A DNA stretch of 64,000 bases, from contig NZ_JAGEOK010000043.1 in NCBI RefSeq assembly GCF_017573545.1, forward strand, positions 1 through 64,000. Direction: 5' to 3'. The position numbers and the translations under genes are program-made. Of the stretch, positions 40,529 through 46,806 are shown piece by piece (position 1 is the first letter of the stretch; each line of letters begins with the position of its first letter). Source of the DNA: Actinomadura nitritigenes (GTDB taxonomy: Bacteria > Actinomycetota > Actinomycetes > Streptosporangiales > Streptosporangiaceae). The notes under the pieces were generated by a model, which was not told the origin of the DNA, did not search any database, and worked only from the letters and a program-made list of their open reading frames with translations.

Positions 40529-42616
40529 TCAGTCGAGCGTCGGGGGCTCCCTGCGGAGCGCCACCATCGACACGTCGTCGCGCAGGTCGCCGTCGCAGAA
40601 CTCCAGCAGCGCCTGCTCCACCGCGCCGAGCATCTCCTCCGGGGTGCCGCCCGCCTGGCCCGCCAGCGCCTCCAGCAGCCGCTCCTGGCCGAACTCCTGG
40701 CGCGCGTGGTCGCACGCCTCCAGCACCCCGTCCGAGTGCAGGATCAGCGTGTCGCCGACACCGAGGTCGATGGTGTCCGAGCCGGCCTCGAAGTCCTCGA
40801 ACAGGCCGAGCGGCACGCCGCCCCGGGACGCCGACCTGATCACCCCGTCCGCGCGGACCACGATCGCCGGCGGGTGGCCGGCGGTGCCCAGCGACACCGT
40901 GAACCGCTCCGCCGTGATCTCCAGCCCCGCCATGATCGCGGTGACGAACCGGTCCTCGTCCAGCAGCGCCTCGTTCGCGATGCCGAGGATGTCGCCCGGA
41001 GTCGACCTCCACCGCGCCCCGAGCCGCATGCAGTGCCGCGCCGTCGCGGTCACGGCCGCCGCGTCCTCGCCCTTGCCGCACACGTCGCCGAGGACGAGCC
41101 CCCAGCCGTCCCCGACGCGGAACACGTCGTAGAAGTCGCCGCCGACGTCCGCGCCGTGCGTCGCCGTCAGGTAGCGCGCCGCGACCGTCGCCCCCGGGAT
41201 GGCGGGCAGCGCCCGCGGCAGCAGGCTCGCCTGGAGCGAGTCGGCGACCTCCGCGCGGCGGCGGTAGAGCCGCGCCGCCCGGATCACCAGCGCCAGGTAG
41301 CGGCCGAGCCGCTGCACGACCCCGAGGTCCATCAGGTCGAACGGCCCGTACTCGCCGCCGGACGCGAGCGTGATCGCGCCGAGGCACCGGTCGCCGTCCT
41401 CCACCGGCACGCTCAGCAGCGACGTCGCGCCGATCTTCGCGCAGATCGGGACGCCGTCGGAGGCCTTGCCCAGCTCGTCCAGGCTCTCCAGATGCGGGCG
41501 CAGGGCGCTCTGCCGGGTGACGAACACGTCGTGCGGGAGCGTTCCGGCGGCCGGGTGCAGCTCCTGGAGCGTCCGCGCCGCCTCGACGGAGTACTCGTCG
41601 TCCGGCCCCATCACGACCTGCCGGTGCAGGACGGGCGCCGATCCCGGCGCGGCGCCGCCGCCCTGCCCGGACGCGCCGCCGTTCGGGCCGGTCAGGTCGA
41701 TGAACGCCCAGTCGGCCAGCTCGGCGGCCAGCAGCCGGGCGCACCGCCGGACCGCGACCGTCTCGTTGAAGACCGGCTCGTCCAGGAGCAGCTCGCTCGC
41801 GGTGGCCAGCACGTCCATCCGGTGCACGATCGTGGCCACGGCCTCGTCGTCGATGCGGGTCTGCGGCTGCGGCGCCCGCGCCTGCGGCGGCGACGCCGGC
41901 TCCGGCACCTGCGGCGCTCCCGCGCCCGCGTCCGGCCGTCGCGCGGACCGCTTCCCGCCGTCCCGCTTCGCCGGTGCGCCGCGTTCCGCCGTGCCGGCGG
42001 CGGCCGCGGCCGCGGTCCCGTCGGCGGTGCCCGGGGCGTCCGCCGAGGGGCGCGCGGCGCCCGCCGCGACGACCACCATCGGGTCCGGCTCCCCGCGGAT
42101 CCATACCCGGGCCAGCGTGATGATCGCGTCGACCGGACGCTCCCGGCCGAGGAACCGCACCGGCACCCGCCGCCGCCGTCCCGTCCGCACCACCGCGGCC
42201 AGCTGCGAGCGGACCGCGGCGCGGGTCGCCAGGTCGCAGAACGCGGTGAACTGCTTGCCGGAGACGTAACCGGACGAGGTGCCCAGCAGCTCCGCGGCCT
42301 GGCGGTTCACCCGCCGGACGCTCGTGTTGCGGTCGAGCAGGAACAGCGGCACGGGCGCGTCCTGGAAGACCGTCCGCAGCACCCGCCGCTCGTTCTCGGC
42401 CGCGTTCGACCCGCCCTGCTCGGTGCCCTGGTCGGCGCCCAGGGTGCGCAGCGCCGTGACCGCCAGATCGAGCTCCACGAGCGCCGCGTCGAGGGTGGCC
42501 CGCAGGTCCGCCTCGGGCATGCCGGCGGCCTGGCGCAGCTCGCCGATGCGTCCCTCGAGATCCGAGATCTCCCGTACCAGGGACTCGGGTTCGAGCTGAT
42601 CGGGCTGATCGTGCAA
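40529..42616 (-). CDS. PAS-GAF-SpoIIE phosphatase (PP2C type)
   Basis: 695-residue signalling phosphatase. Order: N-terminal coiled region, PAS domain (about residues 90-190), a long Pro/Ala-rich linker, GAF domain (about 275-440), and a C-terminal SpoIIE/PP2C domain with metal motifs GGDFYDVF, GDVCGKGEDAA and DDVSMVAL. It should dephosphorylate a STAS-type anti-sigma antagonist to free a sigma factor. No adjacent STAS gene here; candidates lie at 60.3 kb. The TTG at 42616 has AGGGAG upstream; TTG 42643 is the alternative. Confidence 0.9.
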   Translation of the reverse strand: MHDQPDQLEPESLVREISDLEGRIGELRQAAGMPEADLRATLDAALVELDLAVTALRTLGADQGTEQGGSNAAENERRVLRTVFQDAPVPLFLLDRNTSVRRVNRQAAELLGTSSGYVSGKQFTAFCDLATRAAVRSQLAAVVRTGRRRRVPVRFLGRERPVDAIITLARVWIRGEPDPMVVVAAGAARPSADAPGTADGTAAAAAAGTAERGAPAKRDGGKRSARRPDAGAGAPQVPEPASPPQARAPQPQTRIDDEAVATIVHRMDVLATASELLLDEPVFNETVAVRRCARLLAAELADWAFIDLTGPNGGASGQGGGAAPGSAPVLHRQVVMGPDDEYSVEAARTLQELHPAAGTLPHDVFVTRQSALRPHLESLDELGKASDGVPICAKIGATSLLSVPVEDGDRCLGAITLASGGEYGPFDLMDLGVVQRLGRYLALVIRAARLYRRRAEVADSLQASLLPRALPAIPGATVAARYLTATHGADVGGDFYDVFRVGDGWGLVLGDVCGKGEDAAAVTATARHCMRLGARWRSTPGDILGIANEALLDEDRFVTAIMAGLEITAERFTVSLGTAGHPPAIVVRADGVIRSASRGGVPLGLFEDFEAGSDTIDLGVGDTLILHSDGVLEACDHARQEFGQERLLEALAGQAGGTPEEMLGAVEQALLEFCDGDLRDDVSMVALRREPPTLD

Positions 42617-42746
42617 CGGGTCTCCCTCTGTGCCCCGAGGCAAGGTCGAAAAGGGTCGGTTTCGCGGCTCCGCTCATCCGGACCGCAGTCTCGGCGACTG
42701 CATCTCGCAGCCTATGCCGGTCACCTCCGTGCTCCTAGCGCGGGAC

Positions 42747-43649
42747 CTAACGGAGCCCCTGGTCACCGACGATCCGCTGGGCCAGTGCGGTCAGTTTCAC
42801 ATGCCGCGTCTGGGAGATGCGGCGCATCTCCGCGAAAGCCTCGTCGGCGTCGCAGCCGAGCGCGTGCATCAGGATGCCCTTCGCCTGGTCGACGACGGCC
42901 CGCGCCTCCACCGCCTCCTGCAGCTGCGCGGCGGTCCGGTGCACGTCGTCGTACTGCTGCGCGTTCGACATCGTCGCGCTGCCCTGCGCCAGCAGCAGCG
43001 AGACGAGCGCGAGCCGGTCGGGGCCGAGCGACTTCGGCGTGACCCCGTACAGCGTCAGCGTGACCAGCACCGGCGGGTTCAGGTGCGGGGACGTGGTGAA
43101 GCACCGCACCCCGCGGCGCAGCATGTCCGACACGGCCTCCGGCCAGCGGGTCTCGACCAGGATGTCGTCGCAGCTCAGCGTGCGGCGGTCCAGGACGACG
43201 TCGAAGATGGGGCCGCGTCCCCGCGACAGCTGCCGGTCGGTGATCTCGGCGAGGTCGGGGTGGCTGGCGGCCACGGCCAGCGGCTCGGGCCGCTCCGCGT
43301 CCGGAGAGGGCAGCTCGTCCGGCGCGACGTCCCCGGCCATGTCCGCGAGGTCGGGGTCGGCCGTGCCCCCTCCCGGGGCGTGCTGCTGCCTCGGGACGCG
43401 CGGGACGTCCGGAGGCCGCGGCACCGGATCCGGCGACGCCCCGAGCGCGGCGACCGCGACGGGGTCGCCGAGGGACGCCGGCGGGATCGCCCAGCGGACG
43501 CACGCGGCGCCCGCGCACCCGTGCACGGCGCGCGACGCCAGCTCGGCGACCCGGTGCAGGGTGCCGACGTCGGAGGACTCGCCGACCATCCCCAGCCGGG
43601 CGATCTCCACGGCGAGCTGGTCGGTGAGCACCGTTTCGGTTGGAGCCAC
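42747..43649 (-). CDS. GAF-ANTAR regulator
   Basis: 300-residue protein with an N-terminal GAF-like domain, a Pro-rich middle insertion (about residues 80-115), and a C-terminal ANTAR RNA-binding domain (about 235-295, with AVVDQAKGILMHALGCDADEAF followed by two helices). ANTAR proteins bind paired hairpins in mRNA leaders to prevent termination. The GTG at 43649 is chosen because GATAAC (43659-43664) fits a -10 element for a leaderless mRNA; a GTG at 43673 would add eight residues without a ribosome site. Target RNA unknown. Confidence 0.85.
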   Translation of the reverse strand: MAPTETVLTDQLAVEIARLGMVGESSDVGTLHRVAELASRAVHGCAGAACVRWAIPPASLGDPVAVAALGASPDPVPRPPDVPRVPRQQHAPGGGTADPDLADMAGDVAPDELPSPDAERPEPLAVAASHPDLAEITDRQLSRGRGPIFDVVLDRRTLSCDDILVETRWPEAVSDMLRRGVRCFTTSPHLNPPVLVTLTLYGVTPKSLGPDRLALVSLLLAQGSATMSNAQQYDDVHRTAAQLQEAVEARAVVDQAKGILMHALGCDADEAFAEMRRISQTRHVKLTALAQRIVGDQGLR

Positions 43650-43716
43650 GCTTATGACGTTATCCTGCGCCACGTCATGCCGGGGATGGCCGCCCGTTCT
43701 CCGCGGCCGGGGCCGG

Positions 43717-44139
43717 TCAGTTGTTCGGCGGGGCCTTGCTGATCTCGGGGAGCGGGCCCCGCTGCCCGTCCGCCACCGCGAGATCGCCGATGGACACGAT
43801 GCCGACGGGCCGCCGGCCGCCGTCCACCACCGGCAGCCTCCGGACGCTCCGCTCGATCATCAGCCGCGCCGCCGTCTCGGTGTCGTCCTCGGGGTGCACG
43901 GTGCACAGCTCGGCGGTGCACACCTCGCCGAGCGGCGTCAGCGACGTGTCGCGGCTCTCCGCGACGGCCCGCACGACGATGTCCCGGTCGGTGACCATCC
44001 CGCACAGCTGCCCGGCGTAGGTGACCAGGACGTCGCCGATGCCCTCGTCCCGCATCACCCGGGCCGCCTCGTACAGCGTCGCGTCCAGCGGCAGCGCCTG
44101 TGGAGCCGGGGTCATGACGTCGCTGACCCGTCGTGGCAT
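43717..44139 (-). CDS. Twin-CBS-domain protein
   Basis: 140-residue protein made of two CBS modules (VSDVMTPAPQALPLDATLYEA, then GEVCTAELCTVHPEDDTETAA, each with a ...GMVTDRDIV or GIVSIGDLA strand). Stand-alone CBS pairs bind adenosyl ligands (AMP, ATP, NAD) and regulate partners in trans; the partner is not evident. The ATG at 44139 is preferred over GTG 44148 because GAGG lies about 9 bases upstream. Located between the ANTAR regulator and the SSI inhibitor gene. Confidence 0.9.
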   Translation of the reverse strand: MPRRVSDVMTPAPQALPLDATLYEAARVMRDEGIGDVLVTYAGQLCGMVTDRDIVVRAVAESRDTSLTPLGEVCTAELCTVHPEDDTETAARLMIERSVRRLPVVDGGRRPVGIVSIGDLAVADGQRGPLPEISKAPPNN

Positions 44140-44248
44140 CGCGCGCACATCCTCTCGAGTGACCGGCGGCTCGCGTGGCCCGTGTGCGCGCCTTACCCAC
44201 CGTTGGCGTACCTATGCGGACGGTCTTGGTGAACTGGTGGGGAGCTCC

Positions 44249-44269
44249 TCAGAACGCGAACACCGTGCC
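44249..44269 (-). other. Echo of the SSI gene 3' end
   Basis: Immediately after the SSI stop, in another frame of the minus strand, the sequence reads Gly-Thr-Val-Phe-Ala-Phe-stop, the same six residues and stop that end the SSI protein (44271-44291). The two 21-base segments differ at several bases, mostly third codon positions, as if a second SSI gene end was joined here. Confidence 0.6.
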
Positions 44270-44270
44270 G

Positions 44271-44654
44271 TTAGAAGGCGAATACGGTCCCGGTGCGGGA
44301 GTGCATCACGCAGTCGTTGCCGTAGCGCGCGCGGAACGACACCGGTTCGCCGTGCCAGCGCCCCTTCGCCTGCGCCACGACGGGCGCGTAGACCTGGGTG
44401 CACATGCGGCCGTCCGGCGCGTGCGCGAACTTCCCGCCGGAGCCGTCCAGCTCGGAGCAGGCACGGGCGGGATCGGGGTGCCGCCCGCCCGGAGGGTCGC
44501 AGCGGAGGGTCACGGTGTGCGTGCTCGACGCGGTGCGCCCGGGATGGGTGAGCGTGAGCCGGAGGGACGTCGTGCCGCCTCCGTGGTAGTGCGCGGGAAC
44601 GGCGGGCGAGAGGGCGATCAGCGCGCCCGCCAGGACGGCGGTGGTGTTCGACAT
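44271..44654 (-). CDS. Subtilisin-inhibitor-like (SSI) secreted protease inhibitor
   Basis: 127-residue secreted protein with a short N-terminal signal peptide (VLAGALIALSPAVPA) and the SSI fold: LRLTLTHPG, CDPPGGRHPDPARAC, CTQVYAPVV and the terminal TGTVFAF. Four cysteines form the usual two disulfides. Aligned with Streptomyces SSI (CPM-V-YDP, with Met at P1), the P1 position here is Gln in CTQ-V-YAP, an unusual choice that changes the expected target protease. The ATG at 44654 has GGGAG upstream. A partial repeat of its own 3' end follows the stop. Confidence 0.9.
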   Translation of the reverse strand: MSNTTAVLAGALIALSPAVPAHYHGGGTTSLRLTLTHPGRTASSTHTVTLRCDPPGGRHPDPARACSELDGSGGKFAHAPDGRMCTQVYAPVVAQAKGRWHGEPVSFRARYGNDCVMHSRTGTVFAF

Positions 44655-44664
44655 GGCTACTCCC

Positions 44665-44683
44665 GATGGTCGGAGGGACCATC
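44665..44683. other. Small hairpin upstream of the SSI start
   Basis: Perfect 7-bp stem GATGGTC/GACCATC with a 5-base loop, just upstream of the SSI ribosome binding site. It may affect translation of the SSI mRNA; the effect is not predictable. Confidence 0.35.
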
Positions 44684-44726
44684 GCTCAATGTATCCATGT
44701 GACTACCGAACGTGCAGGGGAACGCA

Positions 44727-44759
44727 CGATCCCGCGGTCACGGGGTAACCGCGGGATCG
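44727..44759 (-). terminator. Hairpin terminator after the SigR-like gene
   Basis: Perfect 12-bp stem CGATCCCGCGGT/ACCGCGGGATCG with a 9-base loop, between the sigma factor stop (44826) and the SSI start (44654). Separates the two transcription units. Confidence 0.7.
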
Positions 44760-44825
44760 AGTCGGAAGGCGGGAAGGGCCGGGGCCAGGGGCGGGGGCGG
44801 GGCCCCCGGCCGGCGCCGCCCCGGG

Positions 44826-45407
44826 TCAGGCGGCCAGGATGTGCGCGGCGCGCTTGTGGCCCGCGAGGGCCTCGCGGAGCTGCTTGCGGCCGCGGTGCAG
44901 GCGGGACATCACCGTGCCGATGGGGGTGCCCATCATCTCGGCGATCTCCTTGTAGGCGTAGCCCTCGACGTCGGCGAGGTAGACGGCGTCCCGGAAGTCC
45001 TTCGGCAGCGCGCGCAGCGCGTCGATCACGTCGGAGTCGGGGATGCGGTCCAGCGCCTCGGACTCGGCGGACCGGAACCCGGACGAGTGCGCCTCGGCCT
45101 GCGCGATCTGCCACTCCTCCAGCTCCTCGGAGCCGGCCCGCTGGGGCTCGCGCTGCTTCTTGCGGTAGGTGTTGATGAAGTTGTTGGTGAGGATCCGGTG
45201 CAGCCACGCCTTGAGGTTCGTGCCCTCCTGGAACTGGTGGAAGTTCACGTAGGCCTTGGCCAGGGTCTCCTGGACGAGGTCCTCGGCGTCGGCGCTGTTG
45301 CGCGTCATCCGCACGGCGCTGGCGTACAGCGGGTCGGCCAGCGGCAGGACGTCGCGCTCGTAGCGCTCGGTGTTCTCGATGCGGACGGGCATGGTGACAG
45401 CGGTCAT
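44826..45407 (-). CDS. SigR-like ECF sigma factor without adjacent anti-sigma factor
   Basis: 193-residue sigma factor closely resembling the SigR/SigH oxidative (thiol) stress group: region 2 SAVRMTRNSADAEDLVQETLAKAY and LKAWLHRILTNNFINTYRKK, region 4 DVEGYAYKEIAEMMGTPIGT. In Streptomyces sigR is followed by rsrA, a zinc anti-sigma gene; here the downstream gene is the SSI inhibitor beyond a terminator, so no RsrA is encoded next to it. The ATG at 45407 has GGGGAG 5 bases upstream. It ends with a short basic GHKRAAHILAA tail. Confidence 0.9.
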   Translation of the reverse strand: MTAVTMPVRIENTERYERDVLPLADPLYASAVRMTRNSADAEDLVQETLAKAYVNFHQFQEGTNLKAWLHRILTNNFINTYRKKQREPQRAGSEELEEWQIAQAEAHSSGFRSAESEALDRIPDSDVIDALRALPKDFRDAVYLADVEGYAYKEIAEMMGTPIGTVMSRLHRGRKQLREALAGHKRAAHILAA

Positions 45408-45894
45408 CGTCGCTCCCCGTGGTCGTGACCCCGTGAGGGGCCGGTTGCTGGCGCGTGCTCGGCGGCACGCGCGTGCCGGGCGGAAATGACCGCCCCCCGT
45501 ACAGGTGGTACGCGCCACCGTTCCCGACGGGTTCGGGCCGGCGTTTGGCACGCTCCAGCGACATGGTCCTCGCGGGTTCGTGCTCGTCTCCGGGGGAGAC
45601 GGTCCGGCGTGGTCGGGGGCTCGGCTTCGCGGCGGCGCGGGCCGGGCGGCGGGTGCGCGGGCCGGCGCTGCCAGGGCGACCCCGGGGTCCGGGACGTCGC
45701 GGGCCGTACTCGGTCGGGCGCATCCACGCTTCAGTGGCTTCCCGATAGGTAAGACGCCGGAACGGGGCCGGAAGGTTGCGTGGTGTCCGTCACATACCGT
45801 GGCGTGTCGGCCGGACCGGGGTCGAGGCGGCGCTATAAGCCCCCTGCCGGCGCCGAAACCAGCGAGGACGGGGTGAGCCGGCGAAGGTCCGGTG
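45408..45894. promoter_or_regulatory. 487-bp region upstream of the SigR-like gene
   Basis: No convincing gene is seen. It holds a 16-bp perfect palindrome CGGCACGCGCGTGCCG (45463-45478) and, further upstream on the minus strand, GGGAAC followed at about 18 bases by TAC, weakly like a SigR/SigE-type promoter that could give autoregulation. The remainder is GC-rich with no repeats that stand out. The TetR gene ends at 45895. Confidence 0.35.
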
Positions 45895-46614
45895 TCAGGG
45901 CGGCAGGTGGCCCGCCAGGACGGCCCGGACGAGCTGCTCGGCGAACTCCTCGGGGTCGTCCGGGAGCCGGGCGCCCGCCGCGACCGTCTCCGGCCCCGCG
46001 AGCCGGATCAGGAACGCGTGCTGCTGGCAGCCGCCGAGCAGGGCGGCGGCGATGGCCGGCAGCGGAGCCGCCGCCGACAGCCGTCCCGCCCGCCGCTCCG
46101 CCTCCAGGTAGCCGATCAGTGCCGCATGCCCGAGGACCGGCCCGGACGCCGGGCCCCCGGGCGGACCGGACGGCGGCCCGCCGGGGGATCCGGGCGGGAG
46201 CGCGGGGTCCGGGGCGCGGCCGGCGGCGGCCTCCCGCTGCGCCTGGACGGGCCCGTCCGCGCGCAGCCAGGCGATCAGGTCCGGGTCCGCGAGCACCGGC
46301 CCGATCATCGGCAGCAGCTCCCCGTAGAAGCGCACCATGCCGGCGGCCAGCCGGGCGAGGTTGCCCTCGACCGTCCCCTGGCCGGCGGACCCGGCGAGGG
46401 CCGCCATGGCCGTCCGCGCGGTGGCGGTGACCTCGCCCAGCGCCGCCGCGAACAGCGCGGTCTTGTTGGCGAAGTGGTTGTAGAGGCTGCCCTCGGAGAC
46501 GCCGGCGCTCCGCGCGATCTCCTTGGTCGTCGCGGCGGTGACGCCGCGCTGCCTGATCACCTCGACCGCCGCCGCGAGGATGCGCTCCCGCATCGGCTCC
46601 TTGCCCGCCGCCAC
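45895..46614 (-). CDS. TetR family regulator with a Pro/Gly insert
   Basis: 239-residue TetR-type repressor. The N-terminal DNA-binding domain is RERILAAAVEVIRQRGVTAAT then KEIARSAGVSEGSLYNHFANK, the canonical helix-turn-helix. The C-terminal ligand/dimer domain is interrupted around residues 140-165 by a low-complexity run of Pro, Gly and Ser, likely a flexible loop. The GTG at 46614 was chosen because GGAAGGGAAG lies 9 bases upstream. A palindrome just upstream of its -10 suggests autoregulation; it may also act on the divergent gene at 46807. Ligand unknown. Confidence 0.87.
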   Translation of the reverse strand: MAAGKEPMRERILAAAVEVIRQRGVTAATTKEIARSAGVSEGSLYNHFANKTALFAAALGEVTATARTAMAALAGSAGQGTVEGNLARLAAGMVRFYGELLPMIGPVLADPDLIAWLRADGPVQAQREAAAGRAPDPALPPGSPGGPPSGPPGGPASGPVLGHAALIGYLEAERRAGRLSAAAPLPAIAAALLGGCQQHAFLIRLAGPETVAAGARLPDDPEEFAEQLVRAVLAGHLPP

Positions 46615-46654
46615 CCGCGCCACCTTCCCTTCCGTCGCCGGACGGTAGCACCCC

Positions 46655-46676
46655 AGCATACTGAGTGAGCGCTCAC
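46655..46676 (-). promoter_or_regulatory. TetR operator and promoter
   Basis: Minus-strand -10-like TATGCT at 46655-46660 (about 40 bases before the GTG), with a perfect 12-bp palindrome GTGAGCGCTCAC at 46665-46676 directly upstream. A typical position for a TetR operator that blocks polymerase. Confidence 0.6.
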
Positions 46677-46806
46677 CCGTCATGGGCGGCCGCGACTCCT
46701 GCCGAGTTCGCGAGAACACGGGCGAATGTCCCTCACCCGAGGTAACGTCCCCTTCACCGTGGGTCGCCGGATGCAGTGAGCATCACCGCCCAGGGAGGGG
46801 CCCAGC

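Noticed and set aside
45505..45876. A 123-codon plus-strand frame upstream of the SigR-like gene
   Set aside because: No ribosome binding site, Arg/Gly-rich composition and no recognisable domain; several competing frames exist in the same stretch.
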